This document shows positions 33,879 through 42,589 of a stretch of 64,000 nucleotides of DNA, one piece after another. The translations under genes were made by a program, and so were the position numbers. The notes under the pieces were generated by a model that was given only the letters and a program-made list of their open reading frames with translations, did no database searches and was not told the DNA's origin. Source of the stretch: Mycobacterium sp. E1214 (GTDB lineage: Bacteria; Actinomycetota; Actinomycetes; Mycobacteriales; Mycobacteriaceae); contig NZ_LZJC01000082.1 in NCBI RefSeq assembly GCF_001666755.1, forward strand, positions 1 to 64,000. Direction: 5' to 3'. Within the stretch, counting starts at the first letter, position 1. The number at the start of each line of letters is the position of its first letter.

Positions 33879-35105
33879 ATGGCCACCCTCGCCGCCACCG
33901 CCGTCGCCCACCGTGTCGGCACCGCCGGGTACCGACGGGTGACCGCCGCCCTGGCCGGTGCCGGGCTGGCCAGTTTCTCGGCGATGTACTGCACCCAGGC
34001 GCTGTTGCCGGCGTTCTCGGTGTACTACCGCATCGCCCCGACCACCGCCGCGCTTACCGTGTCGCTGACGACCGGGCTGATGGCCCTGGCGATCATTCCG
34101 GCCAGCGTGCTCTCCGAGCGCTACGGCCGCACCCGGGTGATGCTGACGTCGGGGGTGGCGTCCAGCGTGATCGGGTTGCTGCTGCCGTTCAGCCCGAACC
34201 TGGGCGTGCTGCTCACCGGGCGGGCGGCCCAGGGGGTGGCCCTGGCCGGCATTCCCGCGGTTGCGATGGCGTACCTGGCCGAGGAAATCCACGTGTCGTC
34301 GTTGGGCTCGGCGGTGGGACGCTACATCGCCGGCAACACGGTCGGCGGGCTGGCGGGGCGGATCATCCCGTCGCTGGTCGTGGAGGTCAGCAACTGGCGG
34401 GTCGCCCTGCTGGTGAGTTCGGCGGCCTCGCTGCTGGGCGTCATCGTCTTCGCCGCCCTGGTGCCGCGCTCCCAGTTCTTCACGCCTAAGGCGGCCACCG
34501 CGCGCGACGCGGTGCGCAACCTCGCCGCGCACCTGCGAAACCCGTTGCTGGCCAAGCTGTTCTGCTTGTCCTTCGTGTTGATGGGCGGGTTCGTGACGGT
34601 CTATAACTACCTGGCCTACCGACTGACCGGTCAGTCGTTCGGGTTGGCGTCGTCGACCGTCGGCCTAATGTTCCTGCTCTACCTGGCGGGCACCGTGTCA
34701 TCGAACGTCGCGGGCCGGCTCGCCGACCGCAAGGGGCGTGCGCTGGTGTTGTTCGGTGCCCTGCCGGTCACCGCGGCCGGCCTGCTGGTCACCGTGCCGC
34801 ACGCGCTGGTCGCCATCTTCGGCGGCATCGGGTTATTCACCGCCGGCTTCTTCGCCGCCCACACGGTCGCCAGCGGGTGGGTCGGGGCCGCCGCGAAACG
34901 CGACCGGGCGGTGGCGTCCGCGATGTATCTGTTCGCCTACTACCTGGGCGGGTCGGTCGTCGGCGCGTTCGGCGGTGTCGTGTACAACGTGGGCGGCTGG
35001 CCGGCGACGGTGACGTTCGTCGGTTTGCTGCTGCTGGTCGCGCTGTGCCTGGTCGCGACGCTGATCCGGGACGCCGTGCCCGTCGGGCGGCCACACCCGG
35101 CGTGA
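33879..35105 (+). CDS. MFS efflux transporter (YnfM-like, 12 TM)
   Basis: A 408-residue major facilitator with about twelve hydrophobic segments. The cytoplasmic loop 2-3 signature is ERYGRTRVMLTSG, with the second-half counterpart GRLADRKGRALVLFG. TM1 (FSAMYCTQALLPAF) and TM5 have the pattern of drug:proton antiporters related to E. coli YnfM. Divergent from a LysR gene that probably regulates it. Substrate unknown; export of a small hydrophobic compound is likely. It ends 15 bases before the 3' end of the tRNA-Lys gene and is not part of the M. tuberculosis order here. Confidence 0.88.
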   Translation: MATLAATAVAHRVGTAGYRRVTAALAGAGLASFSAMYCTQALLPAFSVYYRIAPTTAALTVSLTTGLMALAIIPASVLSERYGRTRVMLTSGVASSVIGLLLPFSPNLGVLLTGRAAQGVALAGIPAVAMAYLAEEIHVSSLGSAVGRYIAGNTVGGLAGRIIPSLVVEVSNWRVALLVSSAASLLGVIVFAALVPRSQFFTPKAATARDAVRNLAAHLRNPLLAKLFCLSFVLMGGFVTVYNYLAYRLTGQSFGLASSTVGLMFLLYLAGTVSSNVAGRLADRKGRALVLFGALPVTAAGLLVTVPHALVAIFGGIGLFTAGFFAAHTVASGWVGAAAKRDRAVASAMYLFAYYLGGSVVGAFGGVVYNVGGWPATVTFVGLLLLVALCLVATLIRDAVPVGRPHPA

Positions 35106-35120
35106 CGCCGGGCGTGGGGG

Positions 35121-35196
<76 letters not shown>

Positions 35197-35293
35197 TAGT
35201 GATCGGCCGAGACCGCGTAGGCGACAATAACAGGCGTCTTGCCGCCAAGCGAAATCCCCGAACCTTTACCAGGATAATCGCTGCTCTGGGCGC

Positions 35294-36532
35294 TCAAAAC
35301 AGCGTTCCGCAGTACGGCGCGCGCTCGACGCGGAATGCGGCGTCCAGATCCCGCACGGCGCCGGCAGTCAGCTCGTTAATGCGGTTGGCCGCCCGCAGCT
35401 GTGACGCCGTGTGCGCGCCCGTGTACACCGACGCCAGGTCGGCCAGGCCGATCCGCAGGTCCGGGTCGCCGTCGTGCGGTGAGCACTTCCCGACGCCGTC
35501 GTTGATCCGCAGCAGGAAGCGGCCGCCCGAAAGCCCAAGCGGGTCCGCCACTTCCAGCACGAGCTCGGTGTCGGCGGCGTAAGTGCGCGTGTTGAGCACC
35601 TCGGGCACGTCGTTGATCCGCACCCACAAGAAGTCGTTGACGCCGCGCGACGCGGCGGCGCGCTGGTCGGTCAGCTTCAACGGCAGCGGGTCGTCGACGG
35701 GCACGTCGATCTGGATCTCGTAGAACATCTCCAAGGCCAGCAGCGTCGCGAGCAGTTCGGTGTGCGCGTCGTCGGTGATGGGGCAGAAGTCTTGCACCAC
35801 CACGGTGCCCAGCGGCGGCCGGTAGCCGTGTACGTCCTCGCCGACGACGCGGTAGGTCAGGAAGCCGTCGGGGTGGATGGTGTACTTCAGCTCGGACTTG
35901 GCGCCCCGCTGGATCGACCGATCGTCGAAAGCGTCGGCCCACCAAGCGCTGTCGCGTTCCACCGCCCCGTTCGTGACGGCGCGCCACCGGTCGTAAAGCT
36001 CCGGCAGGCGATCCTTCGCCTGTTCGGCGCTGACCTCGCGGGCCCGGATCTCACCCGGTGCATCGCGCAGCTTGGCGAATCGGCGGTCGACCGAATAGCT
36101 GTGGCTGTAACTCGACACCCCAGCACCGAAGCTGTCGTACATCGCGGTCTGCGTCGGCACACCGAACACGATCGGGTAGCCCCGGTCCAGCAGGATGCCC
36201 AGCCCCTGGGAGCTGAGCTTCGCCCAGATGCCCTTGCCCTGGTGTGTCGAGGCCACGGCGATCATGGTCAGCCAGGCCGCACGGACGCTGCCCCCACCGG
36301 GCACGGTGAGTTGGGTGCGATAGATGATCGACGTGCCCACCAAGTACGGCTGGTCCGGGTCGGACAAGTCCTCGGCGATCAGGATGTCCTCGGGGGCTAC
36401 CCGCCGTTTCCACGCGTCGACGTCGCGCGCGCCCACCGGGTCGCCGAACGTGCGGGCCTGGTTCTCATACACCGCCTGCCAGTCGTTGTCGCCCGGGTGC
36501 CTGATGTTGATGGCGTCGTCCCCGTCGCTCAT
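35294..36532 (-). CDS. Eis-family GNAT acetyltransferase
   Basis: A 412-residue protein with the three-part Eis layout: an N-terminal GNAT domain (residues about 5-150, acetyl-CoA loop VASTHQGKGIWAKL), a second GNAT-like domain, and a C-terminal SCP2-like domain ending in a free carboxylate (ERAPYCGTLF) that serves as catalytic base in Eis. M. tuberculosis Eis (Rv2416c) acetylates aminoglycosides and host-protein lysines and is a hexamer; this is a paralogue at another locus, so its substrate may differ. The ATG at 36532 is the first with family similarity; no clear Shine-Dalgarno. Divergent from the MMPL gene. Confidence 0.88.
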   Translation of the reverse strand: MSDGDDAINIRHPGDNDWQAVYENQARTFGDPVGARDVDAWKRRVAPEDILIAEDLSDPDQPYLVGTSIIYRTQLTVPGGGSVRAAWLTMIAVASTHQGKGIWAKLSSQGLGILLDRGYPIVFGVPTQTAMYDSFGAGVSSYSHSYSVDRRFAKLRDAPGEIRAREVSAEQAKDRLPELYDRWRAVTNGAVERDSAWWADAFDDRSIQRGAKSELKYTIHPDGFLTYRVVGEDVHGYRPPLGTVVVQDFCPITDDAHTELLATLLALEMFYEIQIDVPVDDPLPLKLTDQRAAASRGVNDFLWVRINDVPEVLNTRTYAADTELVLEVADPLGLSGGRFLLRINDGVGKCSPHDGDPDLRIGLADLASVYTGAHTASQLRAANRINELTAGAVRDLDAAFRVERAPYCGTLF

Positions 36533-36670
36533 GGGTGGTCCAATCTGCCGCTGATTCAGTCGAACCGGCGGCCTGTATCCCGATTTCCCGTCCGGGGCCG
36601 CCGCTCCCGATTCGATACCCGAGTACCAGATCACCAAACGTCGCGGTGGGTCAGACGGCGGCGTTGTGGG

Positions 36671-36676
36671 TATAGC
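36671..36676 (+). promoter_or_regulatory. -10 element for the MMPL gene, probably leaderless
   Basis: TATAGC lies eight bases before the ATG at 36685 and no ribosome site is present between them, so the transcript most likely starts at the ATG itself. Confidence 0.4.
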
Positions 36677-36684
36677 CCTACGCC

Positions 36685-39054
36685 ATGCTGCAAACACTCA
36701 CCCGGCTGGCCATCGCCGCGCCGAGGCGCATCATCGCGGTGGCGGCGCTGGCGATGGTCGCGGCGGCGATCTTCGGCATCCCGGTGATCGACAAGCTCTC
36801 GGGTGGTGGCTTCCAGGACCCGACGTCGGAATCCGCGCGGGCAACCGACGTGCTGCGCGACAGGCTCGGCCAGACCGACCAGACCATGCTGATCGTGGTG
36901 ACCGCCCCGACCGGGGCGCGCAGCGAGCAGGCGCGTCAGACCGGCACCGACATCGCCGGACAGCTCACGCGGTCGCCCTGGGTGTTGAACGTCTCCTCCC
37001 CGTGGACGTCGCCCCCGGCGGCCGCGGCCCAGTTGGTCAGCAAGGACGGCACCTCCGGGCTCATCGTGGCCGAACTCAAAGGCGGCGAGAACAAGGCGCA
37101 GGAGTATGCCAGCGCGCTGACCCGCCAGCTGGTGCACGATCGCCCCGGGGTGACCGTGCGCGCCGGGGGCATGGCCGTGGCGTACGCGCAGATCAACGAC
37201 CAGAACCAACGCGACCTTGTCCTGATGGAGGCCATCGCCGTTCCGCTGAGTTTCGCGGTCCTGGTGTGGGTGCTGGGTGGCGTGGTCGCCGCGGCGCTGC
37301 CCATCGTGCTGGGCCTGTTCGCGATCGTCGGCACCATGTCGGTCTTGCGGGTGATCAGCTTCGCCACCGATGTGTCCACCTACGCGTTGGACCTGAGCAT
37401 CGCCATGGGCCTCGCCCTGGCGATCGATTACAACTTGCTGATCATCACCCGGTACCGGGAGGAGTTGGCGCGCACCGAGGACCGGGAGCGGGCGTTGGTG
37501 CGCACGATGGCCACCGCCGGCCGGACCGTGCTGTTCTCTGCCACCACCGTGGGGCTGTCGATGGCGGTGATGGCGCTGTTCCCCATGTACTTCCTCAAGT
37601 CGTCGGCGTACACCATCGTCGCCGCCGCGATCATCGTGGCGCTGGCGGCCGTGGTGATCACGCCCGCGGCGATCGCCCTGCTCGGTGCGCGGCTCGACGC
37701 GTTGGACGTGTCCCGGTTCGTGCGCCGCAGCCTGTTCGGGGTCACCGCGAAGACCAAATCCTGGCGCGACCACGCGCACACTCCGGTCACCTCGCTGTTC
37801 TGGTACCGCTCCACCAAGGTCGTGCTGCATCACGCCGCGCCGATCGGGTTGAGCGTGGTTGCGCTGCTCGTGCTGCTAGGCGTTCCATTCCTCGGCGTGA
37901 AGTGGGGCTTCCCCGACGAACGGGTGTTGCCCCGGTCCGCCACGGCGCGCCAGGTCGCCGACATGCTCGACAACGACTTCCCCGGCGGATTGGGCAATTC
38001 GATGACCGTCGTGCTGCCCGACGCCCGCGGTGTCACCCCCGCCGATCTGCAGGGCTACGCCGCCGCGCTGTCGCGCGTCCCCGACGTCTCCGCCGTCTCC
38101 GCCCCGACGGGTACCTTCGTCGCCGGCAGGTTGGCGGGGCCGCCCGCCGCTGCCACCGGAATGGCCAACGGCAGTGCGTTTCTGACCGTGGACAGCACCG
38201 CGCCCCTGTACTCGCACGCCTCCGACGTCCAGCTGGACCGGCTACACCAGGTGGCCGCCCCGGCGCAGCGGTCGGTGGAGATGACCGGGTTGGCGCAGAT
38301 CAACCGCGATAGCGTCGCCGCGATCACCCACCGGTTGCCGCTGGTGTTCGGGTTGATCGCGCTGATCACGTTCGCGCTGTTGTTCCTGCTGACGGGAAGC
38401 GCGGTGATCCCGGTGCAGGCCCTGGTGTGCAACGTGTTGTCGCTGACGGCCGCCTTCGGGGCGATGGTGTGGATCTTCCAGGACGGGCACCTCAACGCAC
38501 TGGGCACCACGCCCAACGGAACGCTGAATGCCAACATCCCAGTGTTGTTGTTCTGCATCGCCTTTGGGCTGGCGATGGACTACGAGGTGTTCCTGGTTTC
38601 GCGCATCCACGAATATTGGATGGCCTCGCCGCCCGCTCACGAGGAGCGTCCCATCCCGTACGAGGCGCGCGCCGCGACCGACGAAAGCACCGCGCTGGGC
38701 CTGGCGGGCATCGGGCGGGTGGTGACCACCGCCGCGTTGGTGATGTCCATCTCGTTCGCCGCGCTGATCCCCGCTCACGTGTCGTTCATGCGGATGCTCG
38801 GCGTCGGCCTGACGCTGGCCGTGCTGGTCGACGCTACGTTGGTGCGAATGGTGTTGCTGCCCGCCTTCATTCATGTGCTCGGCCGCTGGATCTGGTGGGC
38901 ACCCAAGGCGTTGACACGCCTGCGGATCAGGTCGGGCACCGGCGAGGTGGATGCCGCCGCGGTGGGGCAGCGCCGGTGGGACGCCGACGCGCCGGAGGCC
39001 GCGCCGCATGTGATCCGGCGCTGGCCCATCGAAGCCCTCGCGGACCGCGAATAG
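36685..39054 (+). CDS. MMPL/RND-family transporter
   Basis: A 789-residue RND-superfamily exporter with about eleven or twelve membrane segments: TM1 at about 13-35, a periplasmic porter loop (about 40-180), TM2-6, a central cytoplasmic stretch, TM7, a second porter loop (about 400-540) and TM8-12. The proton-relay Asp-Tyr pairs are in LAIDYNLLIITRYREE and LAMDYEVFLVSRIHEYW. It is shorter than MmpL3/MmpL11 and lacks their long C-terminal domain, so a YdfJ-type lipid or drug exporter is the safest name. No mmpS precedes it. The start appears leaderless. The DMT gene follows after two bases, so they are co-transcribed. Confidence 0.9.
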   Translation: MLQTLTRLAIAAPRRIIAVAALAMVAAAIFGIPVIDKLSGGGFQDPTSESARATDVLRDRLGQTDQTMLIVVTAPTGARSEQARQTGTDIAGQLTRSPWVLNVSSPWTSPPAAAAQLVSKDGTSGLIVAELKGGENKAQEYASALTRQLVHDRPGVTVRAGGMAVAYAQINDQNQRDLVLMEAIAVPLSFAVLVWVLGGVVAAALPIVLGLFAIVGTMSVLRVISFATDVSTYALDLSIAMGLALAIDYNLLIITRYREELARTEDRERALVRTMATAGRTVLFSATTVGLSMAVMALFPMYFLKSSAYTIVAAAIIVALAAVVITPAAIALLGARLDALDVSRFVRRSLFGVTAKTKSWRDHAHTPVTSLFWYRSTKVVLHHAAPIGLSVVALLVLLGVPFLGVKWGFPDERVLPRSATARQVADMLDNDFPGGLGNSMTVVLPDARGVTPADLQGYAAALSRVPDVSAVSAPTGTFVAGRLAGPPAAATGMANGSAFLTVDSTAPLYSHASDVQLDRLHQVAAPAQRSVEMTGLAQINRDSVAAITHRLPLVFGLIALITFALLFLLTGSAVIPVQALVCNVLSLTAAFGAMVWIFQDGHLNALGTTPNGTLNANIPVLLFCIAFGLAMDYEVFLVSRIHEYWMASPPAHEERPIPYEARAATDESTALGLAGIGRVVTTAALVMSISFAALIPAHVSFMRMLGVGLTLAVLVDATLVRMVLLPAFIHVLGRWIWWAPKALTRLRIRSGTGEVDAAAVGQRRWDADAPEAAPHVIRRWPIEALADRE

Positions 39055-39056
39055 CC

Positions 39057-39959
39057 GTGACTCCCAGAGATATCGCCGTGTTCTTGGCGTTAGCTTCGGC
39101 GTTGTGCGTGGCCGTCGGCGACGTGCTGCAGCAACGGGCGGCGCACTGCGCCGAGCATCGGTCGCTCGGCCATGTGGGGCTGCTGGGCGTCTTGGTGCGC
39201 AATCCCCGATGGTGGTGCGGAGCCGCCCTGCTGGTCGCGAGCATCGCGTTGCAGGCGGCCGCGCTGAGCCGGGGTTCGGTGCTGCTGGTGCAGGCGCTGC
39301 TGATGCTGTCGTTGCTGTTCGCCCTCCCGGTCAACGCCTGGGTGTCGCACCGGGTGACGCACCGCGGCGAGTGGATCTGGGGCGGCCTGCTGACGGCGGC
39401 CGTCAGCGTGGTCGTCACGGTGGGGCACCCGGCGGCCGGGCACTGCGGCGCGCCGCTGCGCAGCTGGATCGCCGTCACGGTGGTGCTGGGTTCGCTGTTG
39501 ACCGCGTGCGCGGTGGCGGGTCGCCGGTTGGGCGGTGCCGCGGCGGCGGCGTTGTTCGCCTTCGTGGCCGGGTCGTTGTGGGGGGTGTTCGCGGTGCTCA
39601 CCAAGGAGGTCGTCGCCCGCCTCGGCGACGGTGCCGCCGCGGTGGTGCGCACCCCCGAGTTGTACGCGGCCGCGTTGGTGGTGGCGGGCGGATTCGTGTG
39701 GGGCCAGGCGGCGTTTCGGGCGGGCCCGCTGACCGCCTCGATGCCGACGCTGCAGATGGCGCAGCCTGTGGTGGGGGCGCTGCTGGGTGTCGTGGTGCTC
39801 GACGAGACGCTGACCACCGGTCGCGCCGGGGCCGCGGCGCTGGCGGTGGCGGCGCTCGTGATGGCCGCGGCCATCGTCAAACTCGCCCGCGTGGAGGCCG
39901 TCGCCACCCACGCGGAGGTCGAGAAGCGCCTCGACGACGAGGTCGGCCAGCCGGCGTAA
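39057..39959 (+). CDS. DMT-superfamily (EamA-like) membrane protein
   Basis: A 300-residue integral membrane protein with about nine or ten helices in two repeats, the drug/metabolite transporter layout. It opens PRDIAVFLALASALCVAVGD with the conserved LQQRAA next, and repeat 2 has GGFVWGQAAFRAGPLTASMP and PVVGALLGVVVLDE, typical of the superfamily's second half. The GTG at 39057 begins two bases after the MMPL stop; the frame is open much further upstream but overlaps MMPL. It is translationally coupled to the exporter, perhaps for a shared substrate. Direction and substrate unknown. Confidence 0.82.
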   Translation: MTPRDIAVFLALASALCVAVGDVLQQRAAHCAEHRSLGHVGLLGVLVRNPRWWCGAALLVASIALQAAALSRGSVLLVQALLMLSLLFALPVNAWVSHRVTHRGEWIWGGLLTAAVSVVVTVGHPAAGHCGAPLRSWIAVTVVLGSLLTACAVAGRRLGGAAAAALFAFVAGSLWGVFAVLTKEVVARLGDGAAAVVRTPELYAAALVVAGGFVWGQAAFRAGPLTASMPTLQMAQPVVGALLGVVVLDETLTTGRAGAAALAVAALVMAAAIVKLARVEAVATHAEVEKRLDDEVGQPA

Positions 39960-40013
39960 CCGACACGCGCTGCTGCTACCGCGTCAAGGCCGCGATTTGT
40001 GGAGCCGAGCCAC

Positions 40014-40050
40014 TACAATGCTTGCGATCATCTGTGGTCAGCGGTGACCA
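40014..40050 (+). promoter_or_regulatory. ldtB promoter -10 and 16-bp leader palindrome
   Basis: TACAAT (40014-40019) is a strong -10, giving a start near 40026. TGGTCA-GCGG-TGACCA (40035-40050) is a perfect 6-base-arm dyad right behind it, ending just before the Shine-Dalgarno TGAGGAAA. It could be a repressor operator or a 5'-leader hairpin affecting ribosome access. Confidence 0.45.
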
Positions 40051-40064
40051 ACTGAGGAAATTTC

Positions 40065-41276
40065 GTGGAAGGTCACTCCATGTTGTCTTTGCGCGCGCGG
40101 CGATCGTGGCTGGCTGGCGCGATGGCCGTGGTTGCCGTGCTGGGCGCCGGATGCGGCGGTGACCACACCGCGGCGCCCGCCAAGGTCATCTTCGACAAGG
40201 GCACCCCCTTCGCCGACCTGCTCGTACCCAAGCTCACCGCCTCGGTGACCGACGGCGCCGTCGGGGTGACGGTGGATTCCCCGGTGACGGTGACCGTCGC
40301 CGACGGCGTGCTGGCCTCGGTCACCATGGTCAACGAGAACGGCAGGTCGATCAGCGGCCAGCTCAGCCCCGACGGGCTGCGCTGGTCGACGACCGAGCAG
40401 CTCGGTTACAACCGGCGCTATACGTTGAGCGCGAAGGCGCTGGGTCTCGGCGGCGCGGCGAACAAGCAGATGACCTTTCAGACCAGCTCGCCCGCCCACC
40501 TGACCATGCCCTACGTGTCGCCGGGTGACGGTGAGGTGGTCGGCGTCGGGGAGCCGGTTGCGATCCGGTTCGACGAGAACATCGCCAACCGGGCGGCCGC
40601 GCAGACGGCCATCGCGGTCACCACCAACCCGCCGGTCGAGGGCGCGTTCTACTGGCTGAACAACCGCGAAGTGCGTTGGCGCCCAGAGCATTTCTGGAAG
40701 TCGGGCACCACCATCGACGTCGCGGTCAACACCTACGGCGTCGACCTGGGCAACGGGATGTTCGGCGAAGACAACGTCAAGACGCACTTCACCATTGGCG
40801 ACGAGGTCATCTCGACCGCGGACGACACCACCAAGATGGTGACGGTGCGGGTGAACGGCGAGGTGGTCAAGACCATGCCGACGTCGATGGGCAAGGACAG
40901 CGCGCCAACGGCCAACGGCGTCTACATCATTGGCGCGCGGTTCAAGCACATCATCATGGACTCCTCGACCTACGGGGTGCCGGTCAACTCGCCCAACGGC
41001 TACCGCACGGAGGTGGACTGGGCGACCCAGATGTCCTACAGCGGAGTCTTCGTGCACTCCGCGCCGTGGTCGGTGGGCGCGCAGGGGCACTCCAACACCA
41101 GCCACGGCTGCCTCAACGTCAGCCCCAGCAACGCCGAGTGGTTCTACGACCACAGCAAGGCCGGCGACATCGTGCAGGTGATGAACACGGTGGGGCCGGT
41201 GTTGTCCGGCACCGAGGGGCTGGGTGACTGGAACATGCCGTGGGCGCAGTGGAAAGCGGGCAACGCCAACACCTGA
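40065..41276 (+). CDS. ldtB: L,D-transpeptidase LdtB (LdtMt2 homologue), lipoprotein
   Basis: A 403-residue periplasmic enzyme making 3-3 (meso-DAP to meso-DAP) peptidoglycan cross-links, the carbapenem target in mycobacteria. A lipoprotein signal with lipobox VLGAGC anchors it. Two Ig-like domains (about 50-250) are followed by the YkuD catalytic domain with the [20 protein letters not shown] signature; the nucleophile is Cys349 (Cys354 in the 408-residue M. tuberculosis Rv2518c). The GTG at 40065 (after TGAGGAAA) and the ATG at 40080 (after GGAAGG) are both possible starts; either leaves a complete signal. Upstream is a dyad in the leader. Confidence 0.95.
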   Translation: MEGHSMLSLRARRSWLAGAMAVVAVLGAGCGGDHTAAPAKVIFDKGTPFADLLVPKLTASVTDGAVGVTVDSPVTVTVADGVLASVTMVNENGRSISGQLSPDGLRWSTTEQLGYNRRYTLSAKALGLGGAANKQMTFQTSSPAHLTMPYVSPGDGEVVGVGEPVAIRFDENIANRAAAQTAIAVTTNPPVEGAFYWLNNREVRWRPEHFWKSGTTIDVAVNTYGVDLGNGMFGEDNVKTHFTIGDEVISTADDTTKMVTVRVNGEVVKTMPTSMGKDSAPTANGVYIIGARFKHIIMDSSTYGVPVNSPNGYRTEVDWATQMSYSGVFVHSAPWSVGAQGHSNTSHGCLNVSPSNAEWFYDHSKAGDIVQVMNTVGPVLSGTEGLGDWNMPWAQWKAGNANT

Positions 41277-41280
41277 CGGG

Positions 41281-41664
41281 TCAGCCGGTCTTGTGCCAGG
41301 TACCGCAGTCGCGCGTCATGAACGCCTTATCGCCGGGCAGGATCTGCACGATCTGGGGGCCGTCGCTGACGTTGTTGTCGATGATGTCGCCGGTATCGAG
41401 GCTGCGCAGCCGCGCCCAGTAACAGCCGTACTTCCCGTCGGTGCGGTAGGTGCCGGGGTCGATGTCGGAGCCGACGACGAACGTGCCGTTGGTGTCGATC
41501 GTCGTCTTCGGTCCCGGCGGAGGCGGCGGGGTGTAGGTCACCGTGACGGTCTTCATCAGCGGCGGGGGCGTGGACGTAACCGTGGCGATCGGTTGGCCGG
41601 ACCCGGCACAGCCGGTGAGCGCGATCGCCGTCCCCGCGACGGCGGCCGTCTTGATCAGCATCAC
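41281..41664 (-). CDS. Small secreted lipoprotein of unknown function
   Basis: A 127-residue protein with a lipoprotein signal (lipobox ALTGC, Cys about 19), a T/P-rich linker (residues 30-52; YTPPPPPGPK) and a compact C-terminal domain with GTFVVGSDIDPGTYRT, CYWARL and DCGTWHK. The two cysteines there could form a disulfide. The domain is common in actinobacterial exported proteins, but I know no function. It is convergent with ldtB, four bases apart, so a role in the cell envelope is plausible from location only. Two adjacent ATGs can serve as start. Confidence 0.75.
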   Translation of the reverse strand: MMLIKTAAVAGTAIALTGCAGSGQPIATVTSTPPPLMKTVTVTYTPPPPPGPKTTIDTNGTFVVGSDIDPGTYRTDGKYGCYWARLRSLDTGDIIDNNVSDGPQIVQILPGDKAFMTRDCGTWHKTG

Positions 41665-41701
41665 AAGGCAGGCTAGGCGGCGACGTCAGTCGCCGACGTG
41701 T

Positions 41702-41778
41702 TGGGGTGAGTGACGGGACTCGAACCCGCGACCCCCAGGATCACAACCTGGTGCTCTACCAACTGAACTACACTCACC
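41702..41778 (-). tRNA. tRNA-His (GUG), CCA encoded
   Basis: Cloverleaf on the minus strand with the extra G at -1 (position 41778) pairing the C discriminator, as required for tRNA-His. Acceptor GTGAGTG/CACTCAC, anticodon stem CCAGG/CCTGG with loop TTGTGAT (anticodon GTG), T loop TTCGAGT and an encoded CCA (41704-41702). The tRNA-His next to orn is conserved in M. tuberculosis. Confidence 0.97.
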
Positions 41779-41830
41779 ATGGCCGCGAGCCGGTCCCCGC
41801 GAGGGGGCCCAACGAGCGGCGACGTCGATA

Positions 41831-42478
41831 CTAGCGGCTCGGCGCCTCGGGGGCCGAATCGCTCGACCCGGTGGCGTCGGTGGGGCCCCCCAACTCGGCG
41901 ACCACGGCCTCGATCTCGCTGGTCGACGGGCCCGGCGGCGCGACGAACGCGGTCCGCCGGTAGAACTGCAACTCGCGGATCGACTCGTGGATGTCGGCCA
42001 GCGCCCGGTGGGCCAGCCCCTTGACCGGCTGGCCGAAATAGATCCGCGGGTACCAGCGCCGGCACAGCTCCTTGATGGAGCTGACGTCGATCATGCGGTA
42101 GTGCAGGAAGTCGTCGAGGGTGGGCATGTCGCGGGCGATGAAGGATCGGTCGGTGGCGATCGAATTGCCCGCCAACGGCGCGGTCTTGGGCTGCTTAACG
42201 TGCTGGCCGATGTAGTCCAGCACCATCGCCTCGGCCGTCGCCAGGTCGACGGTGGACACCCTGACCTCGTCGGTCAGCCCGGAGCGCGCGTGCATCTGGG
42301 TGACCACCTCGCCCATCGCGGCCAGCGCGGCGTCGTCGGCGTGGATCACGATGTCGATCCCGTCGCCGAGGATGTTCAACTCGGCGTCGGTGACCAGGGC
42401 CGCAATCTCGATCAGCTTGTCCGACCCCAGGTCGAGCCCCGTCATCTCGCAATCGATCCACACCAGCGTGTCGCGCAC
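41831..42478 (-). CDS. orn: Oligoribonuclease
   Basis: A 215-residue DEDDh 3'-5' exoribonuclease that degrades 2-5-nt RNAs and the dinucleotides left from cyclic-di-nucleotide breakdown. The catalytic Asp/Glu are in [11 protein letters not shown], the second Asp in [13 protein letters not shown] and the His/Asp in [31 protein letters not shown] is typical of Orn. M. tuberculosis Orn (Rv2511) is 215 residues. A GTG start at 42478. A low-complexity S/A/P tail of about 30 residues follows the domain. It is transcribed towards tRNA-His and divergently from the HerA-like gene. Confidence 0.96.
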   Translation of the reverse strand: MRDTLVWIDCEMTGLDLGSDKLIEIAALVTDAELNILGDGIDIVIHADDAALAAMGEVVTQMHARSGLTDEVRVSTVDLATAEAMVLDYIGQHVKQPKTAPLAGNSIATDRSFIARDMPTLDDFLHYRMIDVSSIKELCRRWYPRIYFGQPVKGLAHRALADIHESIRELQFYRRTAFVAPPGPSTSEIEAVVAELGGPTDATGSSDSAPEAPSR

Positions 42479-42589
42479 GCCGCTCAGACTAGGCCCTTTC
42501 GGGGGCCGCGCCGGTCATCGCCCCCGGTTCGGTGGGCAGAAGGAGAAGTAGGGTGAGCGCTGGACGGCGAGGCGAAGGGAGGCGGCGCG

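Noticed and set aside
38427..39056. Upstream extension of the DMT-protein frame into the MMPL gene
   Set aside because: Out-of-frame shadow of MMPL; membrane-protein character starts at the GTG at 39057.
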